Part shown: positions 25,801-33,197 of the stretch, piece by piece
How the letters are laid out: every line of letters begins with the position of its first letter
How positions within the stretch are numbered: position 1 is the first letter of the stretch
NCBI RefSeq assembly: GCF_963668385.1
Contig: NZ_OY764327.1
Location: 2,232,001-2,296,000 of the forward strand
Reading direction: 5' to 3'
Origin: an uncultured Carboxylicivirga sp.
Lineage (GTDB): Bacteria; Bacteroidota; Bacteroidia; Bacteroidales; Marinilabiliaceae
Length of the DNA: 64,000 nucleotides
Position numbers and translations under genes: made by a program
Notes under the pieces: model-generated
The model's database searches: none
What the model was told of the DNA's origin: nothing
What the model saw: only the letters and a program-made list of their open reading frames with translations

Positions 25801-27158
25801 AATCGTCAAGAGTGATGGTTACTGGAACTATCGAAGATAATACAACACCATTTAAAATTGCTCTTGATTATACTACTTTATTATTGACTTCCATTAAAAC
25901 GGCTACTATTTCGTATTCCGAAAATAACGGTACTATTTTACCTGGTTATACCGGAGAGAGTGGTTTTATGGGAACCGATAGGGGATTTACAGCTCCGGGT
26001 ACTCCATTTATTTTAGGATGGCAAGATCGAGATTTTGCAGTGCGTGCTGCTAATAATGGCTGGTTAACTCCTGATTCGTCAATGGTGAATCCTTTTGTAA
26101 TGACTCATCGTGAAGATTTCTCTGTTAAGGTTACTTTAGAACCAATAAAAGGACTCCGTATTGATTTAAATGCAGATCGAAGTTTCTCGAAAAATAGTAA
26201 TGAATACTATATCAGTGGAGAAAATAGGGCTCAGGGAAGAACTGAGAATGGTAGTCTTTCGATGAGTTTTAATGTATGGAAAACAGCTTTTGATAAGGTT
26301 GAAAAATCAGGTAATCTTGAATCTGCTATTTTCGATCGCTTTAAAGCAAACCGTTCCATTGTTGCTCAACGATTAGGTCTTTCTGATGATGAAGTAAACC
26401 TGAATAGACAAGATGTTTTAATACCTTCGTTTTTGGCTGCCTATTCAGGCAAAAGTGCAAGTAGTATTTTTACTGAGACTTTTCCCGGATTATCGCATTT
26501 AAGTCCTAACTGGAGAATTTCGTACGACGGTTTATCTCGTATCAAACTATTTCAAAAAGTAATTAAGTCATTTGATATTTCTCATGCTTATCGTTCTACT
26601 TACAATATGGGATCGTATGTTTCGCAAACACCTAGCAATTCCTATGGGCCAATTACCGAATACGATATTAATACTATCACCGTTTCGGAACAATTAAATC
26701 CGTTAATTCAGTTTAATATTACGTGGTTGAATAACATCACAACCCGAACTGAAGTGAAGAAAAATAGAACGCTTAGTTTAAGTATGGGTAATAACCAGGT
26801 TATAGAAACATATAATGACGAATTTGTAATAGGTTTGGGGTATCGTTTTGATAAGATGAATCTGATTCTTGGTAAAGGAAGCGGACAAAAGTCGTTGAGT
26901 AACGATTTAAATCTTCGTGCCGATATTTCGTTTAGAGATAATGCGAGTATCATTCGAAAGATAGATGAGAATTACAGTCAGCTAACATCAGGTCAAAAAA
27001 TCACCTCGTTAAAAGTAACTGCCGATTATGCCTTAAGCGAAAGATTTAATATGCAGGTTTACTACGATACTAATGTAAATAATCCATATCTATCGTTATC
27101 TTATCCAACAACCAATACCAATTTTGGAGTTAGTTTCAGATTCTCTCTTGCTCAATAA
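19854..27158 (+). CDS. sprA: T9SS outer-membrane translocon protein SprA
   Basis: A giant 2434-residue protein with an N-terminal signal sequence (about residues 1-25), of the SprA/Sov family, whose usual length is about 2400-2500. SprA forms the very large outer-membrane barrel through which T9SS cargo leaves the cell. Visible family features are long runs of amphipathic strands throughout (e.g. TLGVNYNTEATFDFENQ), an acidic plug region, and the block MEGSRISYDMRNWTAW-like at about 830. The chosen start is TTG at 19854, and the signal peptide directly follows it. It lies 24 bp after ruvA and could be cotranscribed with it; gcvH follows under its own promoter. It pairs functionally with PorX and PorW elsewhere in the window. 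Confidence 0.95.
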   Translation: MKKYLRNSFALLTIIGLIWVAGATPVLKDYDISLPSEWGQQPDSLDLKYKIVDKSNNPYLEKEENKGLDLEDPSNIEYRTEYDYETGKVTIYRRMGNIDVKLPYTMTLDEYLNQDTRRSIMSYWRNKQVEGSGNYDNRSIFNQQWDNVGGEAFEGIFGSNKINVKMQGMAELKVGIQRTKIDNPTLQERLRKTTTFDFQEKIQMNISGTIGDKLTLGVNYNTEATFDFENQINLEFEGDEDDILKKVEAGNVTLPLPGTLITGSQSLFGVKTEMQFGKLSVTSIFSQQRGETSVINVEGGAETQEFEIEAIDYDRNRHFFLSKYFRDKYDNALRTLPNVNSTINITRVEVWVTNRRSDVSESRNVVAFVDLGENRAAADLPDLWKAKADVPPSNDANTLYEQMSNGAYAAARDINRVTETLSNVDSKFKNVAHYEKLENARKLTSTEYTLQSKLGYISLNTALNADEVLCVAYEYTDAGQTYRVGEFTVEQNEAEKTIYTKLLKATNLSPEMPTWDLMMKNIYSLNAYQVNREDFIMNVTYTNDSTGGDINYFPEGGEGLNGQLFIRLLNLDRLNSNNDYQPDGVFDFVDNYTINAENGRIIFPVLEPFGTHLESKLGGSSYLKDKYVFQSLYDNTQTVAEQDKLGSKYKLKGRYKSSSGSEISLNAMNIPEGSVIVTAGGIKLTENIDYTVDYTLGRVRIINQGILSSGTPIQVSLENQSLFNLQTKTLLGTHLNYQFNENFNIGGTIMHLQERPLTQKVNIGDEPISNTIWGLNTSYFTESTAITEALDALPLIQTKEKSSVAFEGEFAQIIPGHPSVIDKTGTAYLDDFEGSRISYDMRNWTAWQIASVPQGQPALFRESDELFNDIREGANRAKFSWYTIDPLFLRNDSRTPQHIKDDEEQTMNHFVREVYEQELFPNRQTAYGQPTNISVLNISYYPMERGPYNFDYGENGVEGGYSAGINYDGTLKDPESRWGGMMRQIDVNDFEAANIEYIEFWMMDPYVYDDGVDDNEGTIYFNLGNVSEDILRDSRKSFEQGLPGPNEAFDVDTTAWGFVSRKQNLVNAFSNDPATRLAQDVGLNGMNSEKELEFYSDFMAEIDKTNLSEGAKQAIMSDPASDDFRYFRGAALDEAKASILERYKNFNNPEGNSKPSEYSGEAYSTAAKALPDGEDINRDNTLSEYESYYQYEVPISRSTMSVEANKYIVDSREGDVEDKGKRTVNWYLFRIPISEPDDRVGDITDFRSIRFMRMFMKGFKDTLQLRLATLDLIKGDWRKYQDELYGNTAENSNTTFEVSAVNIEENSEKTPVNYVLPPGVDRVIDPANPQLRELNEQALLFKVNNLSGGDGRAVYKTMNMDMRQYKRIKMFTHAEAVAGEDLQDNEVTAFIRIGTDYNTNYYEYSIPLKLTPEGDYGDSYTERRIVWPEENDFDFPLELLQSVKLQRNDARRVEGSDVTLSTLYTAPDPDKPTNFVTIKGNPNIGNVRVFMMGVKTRGSQTKSVEVWFNELRLTDFDESGGWAANARMSIKLADLGNVSVAGKTSTAGWGSIDQSVQERSQEDFYQYDIATNLELGKLLGPESKLSVPFYFGYSKAVTSPKYYPLDPDIPLDVALENADSEAAKDSIKEMSQSVVKRKSVNFTNVRLSPQKEKVHFYSPSNLSATYSYNETNKHDVETDHLTDKNYRGVLAYNYTAKPKVVEPFKKAVKSNNLALIRDFNFYLLPSQLSYRWELNRNYREQLLRNTTGSSFAPDLTVSKDFDWNRYFDMRYNITKSLKLNFKAITNARIDEPEGAVNKDYDRDAYNDWKDQVWRNIMSMGRTTTYQHNFDVSYALPINKLPLLDFTSANVQYRATYQWEAEPLYGDDVDYNWGNTISNSNTMQGNGQLNMTTLYRKIPYLNELDKKYRSNRRGSSSNKNGKRTVRFNDTKIELKEGVPYIINHKLKTEQVSVRVFDGKGRPLKGQVNVVGKNKVEFIPTKDSESSRVMVTGTIEDNTTPFKIALDYTTLLLTSIKTATISYSENNGTILPGYTGESGFMGTDRGFTAPGTPFILGWQDRDFAVRAANNGWLTPDSSMVNPFVMTHREDFSVKVTLEPIKGLRIDLNADRSFSKNSNEYYISGENRAQGRTENGSLSMSFNVWKTAFDKVEKSGNLESAIFDRFKANRSIVAQRLGLSDDEVNLNRQDVLIPSFLAAYSGKSASSIFTETFPGLSHLSPNWRISYDGLSRIKLFQKVIKSFDISHAYRSTYNMGSYVSQTPSNSYGPITEYDINTITVSEQLNPLIQFNITWLNNITTRTEVKKNRTLSLSMGNNQVIETYNDEFVIGLGYRFDKMNLILGKGSGQKSLSNDLNLRADISFRDNASIIRKIDENYSQLTSGQKITSLKVTADYALSERFNMQVYYDTNVNNPYLSLSYPTTNTNFGVSFRFSLAQ

Positions 27159-27299
27159 GTATTAAAAAATATGATTTTTATTAGTCTTTTTTGTGTTTCG
27201 TATGTATAACTTGCACAAGTTTAATGAAGTCTGGTATTAATTTTGGTTAAGGTGATAAAATCAATGATCGGCTTCATAGAATTTGATTAATAAATTATT

Positions 27300-27307
27300 T
27301 ACATTTG
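27300..27307 (+). promoter_or_regulatory. -7 element of gcvH promoter
   Basis: TACATTTG matches TAnnTTTG, 32 bp before the gcvH ATG. No -33 TTTG at ideal spacing (one lies 14 bp upstream), so only the -7 box is called. Confidence 0.45.
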
Positions 27308-27339
27308 AGAAATAGTAAATTAAAAAAACAACTACAATA

Positions 27340-27717
27340 ATGAATGTTCCTGAAAATCTAAAGTATACAAAGGATCACGAATGGATTCTTGTTGACGGTG
27401 ATATTGCTACTGTTGGTATCACAGAATTTGCGCAAGGTGAGCTTGGCGATATTGTTTTTGTTGAAATAGAAACAGAAGACGAGGACCTTGATAAAGAAGA
27501 GGTTTTTGGTACAATTGAGGCTGTAAAAACAGTATCTGATTTGTATATGCCTATTTCAGGTAAAGTATTAGAAGTAAACCCTGATTTGGAAGATCAACCT
27601 GATTTGGTTAATAAAGAACCATTTGAAGGAGGTTGGATGATTAAAATTAAAGTGGCTGATGCTTCAGAAGTCGATTCATTACTTTCTGCCGATCAGTATA
27701 AAGAGCTTATTGGTTAA
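27340..27717 (+). CDS. gcvH: glycine cleavage system H protein
   Basis: The lipoyl carrier of the glycine cleavage complex, shuttling the aminomethyl group between the P, T and L proteins. The length, 125 residues, is typical. Lys63 in GTIEAVKTVSDLY is the lipoylated residue, and the HEWILVDGDIATVGITEFAQ and GGWMIKIK blocks are classic. It is cytoplasmic. No other gcv genes are in the window. It often follows sprA in Bacteroidota, probably an accident of gene order and not a functional link. A strong bidirectional terminator follows. Confidence 0.97.
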   Translation: MNVPENLKYTKDHEWILVDGDIATVGITEFAQGELGDIVFVEIETEDEDLDKEEVFGTIEAVKTVSDLYMPISGKVLEVNPDLEDQPDLVNKEPFEGGWMIKIKVADASEVDSLLSADQYKELIG

Positions 27718-27727
27718 TCACAATTAT

Positions 27728-27772
27728 TACGATATAAAAAAAGCGGCTTAAAGCCGCTTTTTTTATATCGTA
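27728..27772. terminator. perfect bidirectional terminator
   Basis: A perfect 22-bp inverted repeat around a single A (core AAAGCGGCTT / AAGCCGCTTT, flanked by A- and T-runs and GATAT/ATATC) separates the convergent gcvH and lpxA genes and should stop transcription from both sides. Confidence 0.95.
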
Positions 27773-27782
27773 ATGTATCTAC

Positions 27783-28571
27783 TTAGTCTCTATCTGGATA
27801 ATATCCTTTAATAATACCACGTTGCGAATTACGTACGAATAAAATAATTTCGTCGCGTTCTTTCGAAGTTGGTAATTCAGCTTCGATACGCTCAATAGCA
27901 TCAGAGTTATTAAGTCCCATTTGGAATAAATAACGATAAATATTCTGTATATCTCTAATTTGTTCGTTGCTGTAGCTTCGACGTCGTAAACCAATAGAGT
28001 TAACACCTGCATAAGAAATACGCTCTCGTCCAGCTTTAACAAATGGAGGAACATCTTTTCCAATTAGTGTACCGCCAGCTACCATAACATGTGCTCCAAT
28101 ATGAACAAATTGATGAATAGCAGATGTACCGCCAACAATTGCCCAATCGTCGATCACCACTTCGCCAGCTACCTGAACTGCATTTGCTAAGATCACATGA
28201 TCGCCAAGTATTGCATCATGAGCAATGTGAGTGTAAGCCATCAACAAACAGTTGCTACCAACAACAGTTCTTCCTTTTGCTTTGGTACCGCGGTTTACTG
28301 TAACACATTCGCGAATGGTTGTATTATCTCCAATTTCGGCAGTTGTTTCTTCACCTGCAAATTTAAGGTCTTGCGGAACGGCTCCGATAACAGCACCCGG
28401 AAAAATATTACAGTTTTTACCAATTCTTGAACCTTCAAGAATGGTTACATTTGAACCAATAGTTGTTCCTTCTTCGATAATTACATTTTTATCGATGGTT
28501 ACAAATGGCTCAATTACCACATTTTTAGCAATTTTTGCCTCTGGGTGGATATATGCTAATGGTTGTTTCAT
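27783..28571 (-). CDS. lpxA: UDP-GlcNAc acyltransferase
   Basis: First committed step of lipid A synthesis: transfers an R-3-hydroxyacyl chain from ACP to UDP-N-acetylglucosamine. 262 residues, with a left-handed beta-helix of hexapeptide repeats (residues 1-190) and a C-terminal helical region. His118 in THIAHDAILGDH corresponds to the catalytic His of E. coli LpxA, and GAVPQDLKF is a strong family block. It is cytoplasmic and a homotrimer. It is the most downstream of the four-gene minus block HD - lpxD - lpxC/fabZ - lpxA, with a 52-bp gap to lpxC/fabZ. Confidence 0.96.
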   Translation of the reverse strand: MKQPLAYIHPEAKIAKNVVIEPFVTIDKNVIIEEGTTIGSNVTILEGSRIGKNCNIFPGAVIGAVPQDLKFAGEETTAEIGDNTTIRECVTVNRGTKAKGRTVVGSNCLLMAYTHIAHDAILGDHVILANAVQVAGEVVIDDWAIVGGTSAIHQFVHIGAHVMVAGGTLIGKDVPPFVKAGRERISYAGVNSIGLRRRSYSNEQIRDIQNIYRYLFQMGLNNSDAIERIEAELPTSKERDEIILFVRNSQRGIIKGYYPDRD

Positions 28572-28623
28572 TTGTTACTTGTTTATTGCGTCATTTATCA
28601 AACTGACCTGGGAAGGTAGCTGA

Positions 28624-30030
28624 TTATTTAATGTCTTTATTTTTTATTACCTGAGCTACAAACTCACCTTCTGATACGATGTTATCACCAACAAAAGCTG
28701 TTCCTTTCATATTAGCCATGCCTCTTCTGAATTCACTGATTAATTCTAGTTTGAAAATAAGTGTATCACCAGGAATTACTTTACGTCTAAGTTTTACATT
28801 ATCTATTTTAACAAAATAGGTACTATATGCGCTTGGCTCATCTAATTTACTTAATACGAAGATTCCACCAGTCTGAGCCATTGCTTCAATCTGTAATACT
28901 GCAGGCATAACAGGTTCATCAGGAAAATGTCCTACAAAGAAAGGCTCATTCATAGTAACGTTTTTAATCCCAACAATCGATTTTTCGTTAAGCTCAATAA
29001 TTTTGTCAACCAATAAAAATGGTGGACGGTGAGGTAGCATTCTTTTTATATCGTTGATGTCGTAAATTGGATCCTTACAAGGGTTGTAGCAAGGCGTTTC
29101 AGGACGAAGAGCGCGTTTTTTGATTTCTTTTCGAATCATTTTAGCAAACTCTACATTGGCCATGTGTCCTGGACGAGTAGCAATTATACGACCCTTAATT
29201 GGCATGCCGCAAAGAGCAAGATCTCCAATTACATCTAGTAATTTATGACGAGCAGGTTCGTTTGGATAAACCAAATCCAGATTATTTAAAATACCGGTAG
29301 GTTGAACTTCAACTCTTGGTTTGTTAAATAAATCAGCAAGTTTATCTAATTCCCCCTGAGTGATTTCTTTATCAATAATTATAATTGCATTATCTAAATC
29401 ACCACCTTTGATAAGGTTGTTTTTTAATAATGGCTCCAGTTCGTGCAAGAATACAAATGTACGACATGCACTTATTTCTTCTTCATAATCATCTAAAGAA
29501 TCCAATGTAGCATACTGATTGGATAATAAATTCGATAGATCGAAAGAAATTTTTACGTCAGCACTAAAGGTGTCATCAGGTAAGGCTACGATTTTAATAC
29601 CAAGATCTTTATTCTCGTACACCATCTTTTCCTTAACCACAAAGTATTTGCGTTCTTCTTCTTGCTCTTCAGTCCCAACTTTGTTAATGGCTTGTACGTA
29701 ATATTTTGCACTTCCATCCAGGATGGGAGCTTCCGGACCATCAACCTCAATTAAGCAATTGTCAATCTTTAATGCCGAAATTGCAGATAAGCAGTGTTCA
29801 ATGGTACTTACTGTGGCTTCACCTTTTGCTAAAACAGTGCCACGTTGAGTCATTGTAACATTATCGGCCAAGGCATCGATAATAGGTTGATCTTCGAGAT
29901 CAGTTCTTTTGAATTTTATTCCATGGTTAGCTGGTGCAGGATGAATAGTCATATTTACTTTTGCTCCTGTATGAAGGCCAGTACCACTTAGTGTTATTGC
30001 TTGTTTGAGCGTTTTTTGTTTTTCAACCAT
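28624..30030 (-). CDS. lpxC/fabZ: fused LpxC deacetylase / FabZ dehydratase
   Basis: A 468-residue two-domain protein. Residues 1-about 300 are LpxC, which deacetylates UDP-3-O-acyl-GlcNAc: GLHTGAKVNMTIHPA, the zinc-binding STIEHCLSAIS (His), and HKLLDVIGDLAL with further zinc ligands. Residues from about 320 are FabZ, the 3-hydroxyacyl-ACP dehydratase: MLPHRPPFLLVDKI with the catalytic His, then FVGHFPDEPVMPAVLQIEAMAQ with Glu. The fusion is characteristic of Bacteroidota and links use of hydroxyacyl-ACP in lipid A to its alternative fate in fatty acid elongation. Cytoplasmic. 31 bp after lpxD. Confidence 0.96.
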   Translation of the reverse strand: MVEKQKTLKQAITLSGTGLHTGAKVNMTIHPAPANHGIKFKRTDLEDQPIIDALADNVTMTQRGTVLAKGEATVSTIEHCLSAISALKIDNCLIEVDGPEAPILDGSAKYYVQAINKVGTEEQEEERKYFVVKEKMVYENKDLGIKIVALPDDTFSADVKISFDLSNLLSNQYATLDSLDDYEEEISACRTFVFLHELEPLLKNNLIKGGDLDNAIIIIDKEITQGELDKLADLFNKPRVEVQPTGILNNLDLVYPNEPARHKLLDVIGDLALCGMPIKGRIIATRPGHMANVEFAKMIRKEIKKRALRPETPCYNPCKDPIYDINDIKRMLPHRPPFLLVDKIIELNEKSIVGIKNVTMNEPFFVGHFPDEPVMPAVLQIEAMAQTGGIFVLSKLDEPSAYSTYFVKIDNVKLRRKVIPGDTLIFKLELISEFRRGMANMKGTAFVGDNIVSEGEFVAQVIKNKDIK

Positions 30031-30061
30031 ATTCTCAATCTATACTCTAATATCTTTATCC

Positions 30062-31084
30062 TTATTGTACTTTTTTAGAAAGTTCATCAAGAGCTTTCTT
30101 TAATTCAGGCAAACGTCTGAATACAACATAGGATTTATTAAAACTTACCGCATCCATTGCAGGCGAACCTAAATGAACGGTGTCTTCTTTTTTTATTGAT
30201 TTACCAATTCCGGTTTGAGCTCCAAGTTTGGTTTTATTAGCAATGTGAAGGTGACCGGCAACTCCTACCTGACCACCAAACATACAATCATCACCAATTT
30301 TTGTTGATCCGGCAATACCTGTTTGAGCTGCAATTACAGTATTTTCCCCTACTTCAACATTGTGAGCTATCTGAACAAGATTATCAAGTTTTACACCTTT
30401 GTTAATAATAGTTGCTCCCATTGTAGCTCGATCAACAGTTGTATTGGCACCAATCTCAACATGATCTTTTAGTATAACATTTCCAATTTGAGGAACCTTT
30501 TTATACTCATTGTTTGCAGATGGAGCAAAACCAAATCCATCGCTTCCAATTACAGCACCGGCGTGGATGGTACAATGATTACCAATTACGCAGTTTTTAT
30601 AAATTTTAGCGCCGGGAAATAAAATAGAATTGTCACCAATTTTAACATTATCGCCAATATGTACCTGAGGGTGTATTTGTACGTTGTCGCCGATAAGAAC
30701 ATTTTCACCTATGTAACTAAATGCACCAATATATACAAAGTCACCTAACTTAGCCGAATCGTTGATAAACGATGGTTGTTCAATGCCAGTTTTTTTAGGT
30801 TGGCTTTGTTCATACATTTCAAGTAGTTGAGCTAAGGCCTGATACGCATCTTCAACTCTAATAAGAGTTGCTGATACTTGTTGCTCAGGTGTAAACGAAT
30901 TGTTTACGATAACAACATCAGCTTTAGTGTCGTATATAAAATGAGTGTATTTTGGATTGGCCAAAAATGTTAATGTTTCAGGTTTTCCATCCTCAATTTT
31001 TGAAACATTTTTAACAATGGCATTTTCGTTTCCTTCAACTTTACCATTGAGTAATTCGGCAATCTGACTTGCTGTAAATTTCAT
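30062..31084 (-). CDS. lpxD: UDP-3-O-acyl-glucosamine N-acyltransferase
   Basis: Third step of lipid A synthesis: N-acylates the deacetylated UDP-3-O-acyl-glucosamine. 340 residues, with an N-terminal uridine-binding domain ([17 protein letters not shown], about 1-95), a hexapeptide-repeat beta-helix (about 105-310) with catalytic His in [18 protein letters not shown], and a C-terminal helix. Cytoplasmic trimer. It leads the lpxD - lpxC/fabZ - lpxA run. A near -7 box (TATCTTTA on the minus strand, about 60 bp upstream) suggests a promoter here, but it is a mismatch to consensus. Confidence 0.96.
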   Translation of the reverse strand: MKFTASQIAELLNGKVEGNENAIVKNVSKIEDGKPETLTFLANPKYTHFIYDTKADVVIVNNSFTPEQQVSATLIRVEDAYQALAQLLEMYEQSQPKKTGIEQPSFINDSAKLGDFVYIGAFSYIGENVLIGDNVQIHPQVHIGDNVKIGDNSILFPGAKIYKNCVIGNHCTIHAGAVIGSDGFGFAPSANNEYKKVPQIGNVILKDHVEIGANTTVDRATMGATIINKGVKLDNLVQIAHNVEVGENTVIAAQTGIAGSTKIGDDCMFGGQVGVAGHLHIANKTKLGAQTGIGKSIKKEDTVHLGSPAMDAVSFNKSYVVFRRLPELKKALDELSKKVQ

Positions 31085-31234
31085 TAATTCTTTGATTTAA
31101 GACTACTTGCTTACTTGAAAAGCTCGTTTTCAAGGCGTAAAGATACACCTTTATTTTTGCTATGTCTTTAAAAATTTGATGCAAAGCTAGTAAATAAATT
31201 TACTTTAGAAAATGAAGCGTTTGGGCAGATGTGT

Positions 31235-32473
31235 CTATGAATGAATGGATTTTGGGTGGCATAGATAATATTTTTTTACAGTTTTGCCTAATACCGAAAG
31301 ATTAAGCATATCCGATGCAACTGCAATATCTTTCATTGTACCATCACTAAATAGAATGTTGATTCGATCGTCGTTTTTACTATAGGCATTATTAGATATG
31401 TGGTCGCTATACACAAAATAGCTTGCTTCATTTAGCTCTTTTAAATTCATTTGTGTGGCAGCTTGTATTTTTAATTCTTTTATCTCGCTTACTTTAAATG
31501 AACTGTTTGAAAAACTAACTCTAAATAATTTTCGATTAATAAAATCTTTAGCCAACGATGATAGGATTGGATCTGAATGGGTTGTCCATGTTTTGATGGA
31601 GCTCATAATATCATCATCATCCAACATCGCAAAGTTTTGAAGTATTTCGGGTTGATTCAAAAAATCATTTAGTGAAGGCTTTTTCTTCATAAAGAATAAT
31701 AGATGAGGTGGAGCAAATAATTCATTCCCTTCAGATACTAGTTGACGAGCCCTTTTTAAAATATGTATTAGCATTTGTTCAGCTGCAATGGCTGTTTTAT
31801 GAAGATATACCTGCCAATACATTAATCGACGGGCTACTAAAAATTTTTCGATGGAATAGATTCCTTTCGATTCAATCACCAAAGAATCATCATGGGTGTT
31901 AAGCATTTTTATAATACGGTCGGAGCCAATGACGCCTTCTGAAACTCCAGTAAAAAAGCTATCTCTTTTTAGATAATCAAGGCGATCCATGTCTAACTGG
32001 CTAGAAACTAGTTGGTGGAGGAATTTTTTGTGATAGCTATTGTTGAAAATTTTAAGCGTTAACTCCAATTGGCCATTATATTGCTTATTTAATTCTTCCA
32101 TCATCAGTTTCGAAATATCTTCATGATCAACATCCAATAAAGTGTTTTCAAGAACGTGACTAAAAGGACCATGTCCAATATCGTGAAGTAAAATAGCGGC
32201 ATGAACAGCTGCTGATTCATCGTGTGTTATTTCATGACCTTTTGATCGAAGTACATCAACAGCAGAACTCATCAAATGCATTGCTCCTAAGGCATGCTGA
32301 AAACGTGTATGCATGGCTCCCGGATATACGAAGTGGGTGAGCCCTAATTGTTTGATCCGACGCAGGCGCTGAAAGTAACAGTGCTCCATTAAATCATATA
32401 TAATATCGAAAGGTACTTTTATAAATCCATAAACAGGATCATTGATTATTTTTCGCTTGTTTTTGCTTGACAT
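31235..32473 (-). CDS. HD-domain phosphohydrolase
   Basis: A 412-residue cytoplasmic HD-superfamily protein of the SAMHD1/dGTPase-like class. Metal-binding residues are visible in HTRFQHALGAMHL, LLHDIGHGPFSH (the HD pair) and QLDMDRLDYLKRD. The N-terminal block INDPVYGFIKVPFDIIYDLM is conserved in bacterial members. The start is placed at 32473 (MSSKNKRK) instead of the open codon at 32506, because the upstream eleven residues are not conserved-looking. Family enzymes hydrolyse dNTPs or other phosphoesters; the substrate here is unknown. It is 150 bp upstream of lpxD on the same strand and might share transcription. Confidence 0.9.
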   Translation of the reverse strand: MSSKNKRKIINDPVYGFIKVPFDIIYDLMEHCYFQRLRRIKQLGLTHFVYPGAMHTRFQHALGAMHLMSSAVDVLRSKGHEITHDESAAVHAAILLHDIGHGPFSHVLENTLLDVDHEDISKLMMEELNKQYNGQLELTLKIFNNSYHKKFLHQLVSSQLDMDRLDYLKRDSFFTGVSEGVIGSDRIIKMLNTHDDSLVIESKGIYSIEKFLVARRLMYWQVYLHKTAIAAEQMLIHILKRARQLVSEGNELFAPPHLLFFMKKKPSLNDFLNQPEILQNFAMLDDDDIMSSIKTWTTHSDPILSSLAKDFINRKLFRVSFSNSSFKVSEIKELKIQAATQMNLKELNEASYFVYSDHISNNAYSKNDDRINILFSDGTMKDIAVASDMLNLSVLGKTVKKYYLCHPKSIHS

Positions 32474-32624
32474 TATTCTTGAGGTTGTAATCAAATAAGC
32501 TGACAATATACAAAATAGAGTGCACCCTAAGTCCGAAATACGTAGTAAACGAATAAATAAAAAGTTAAAAGATTAAAAATATCGCTTGAACAAATTGTTA
32601 ATAATTCTTACCATACTTAATAAG

Positions 32625-32656
32625 TTTGGAATAAACCTGATTAATAGTTATCTTTG
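32625..32656 (+). promoter_or_regulatory. promoter of rimP-nusA-infB
   Basis: TTTG (32625-32628), 20 bases, TATCTTTG (32649-32656): a full match to the Bacteroidetes consensus. The start point would be near 32663, leaving a leader of about 55 nt. Confidence 0.85.
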
Positions 32657-32679
32657 CGGAGATTTACCGAAAAAAGGTA

Positions 32680-32706
32680 TAGGGGACGTGTGTAGTCCCC
32701 TATTTT
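32680..32706 (+). promoter_or_regulatory. leader hairpin (attenuator-like) before rimP
   Basis: A perfect 8-bp stem TAGGGGAC / GTCCCCTA with a 7-nt loop is followed at once by TTTTA, 14 bases before the rimP ATG. It looks like a short intrinsic terminator inside the leader and could tune the operon, perhaps through NusA. That role is inference. Confidence 0.65.
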
Positions 32707-32719
32707 ATTACACTAAAAG

Positions 32720-33184
32720 ATGATTGATCAAACATTAATTGAAAATATTGTTGCTGAAAAATTTGAGCAGGATGATGTGTTCATAGTTGAATTAGCAGTG
32801 AAGCCTGGCAACAAAATTGTGTTGGTTATTGATAGCGACAATGGTATTCCAATTAGTTACTGTATTGAAGTTAGCAAACTGATTGACTCCAAGTTTGATC
32901 GTGATGTAGAAGATTTTGAGTTAGAAGTTTCATCAGCCGGAATAGGACAACCTTTTAAAGTGTTACGTCAGTATTATAAAAACCTGGGTAACGATGTAGA
33001 AATTTTGACTACCGGAGGTAATAAAATCAAAGGTAAATTAACTGCAGTTAATGAAGAGCAATTTAGCGTTGAAGTAGAGGAGATGGTAAAAGTTGAAGGT
33101 AAAAAACGCAAGGAACTGCAAGTTCGCACAGATGATTTTAAATATGATGAGGTTAAACAGATAAAAGACATTATATCTTTTTAA
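32720..33184 (+). CDS. rimP: ribosome maturation factor RimP
   Basis: Helps assemble the 30S subunit. 154 residues, with the N-terminal alpha/beta domain (VELAVKPGNKIVLVIDSDNGIPI), the EVSSAGIGQPFKVLRQYYKNLG block at about 75-95 and a C-terminal SH3-like domain (GNKIKGKLTAVNEEQF). Normal length. It is the first gene of the conserved rimP-nusA-infB operon, with nusA starting 13 bp after its stop. A promoter and leader hairpin precede it. Confidence 0.96.
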   Translation: MIDQTLIENIVAEKFEQDDVFIVELAVKPGNKIVLVIDSDNGIPISYCIEVSKLIDSKFDRDVEDFELEVSSAGIGQPFKVLRQYYKNLGNDVEILTTGGNKIKGKLTAVNEEQFSVEVEEMVKVEGKKRKELQVRTDDFKYDEVKQIKDIISF

Positions 33185-33197
33185 ATAATTCCGAGGT

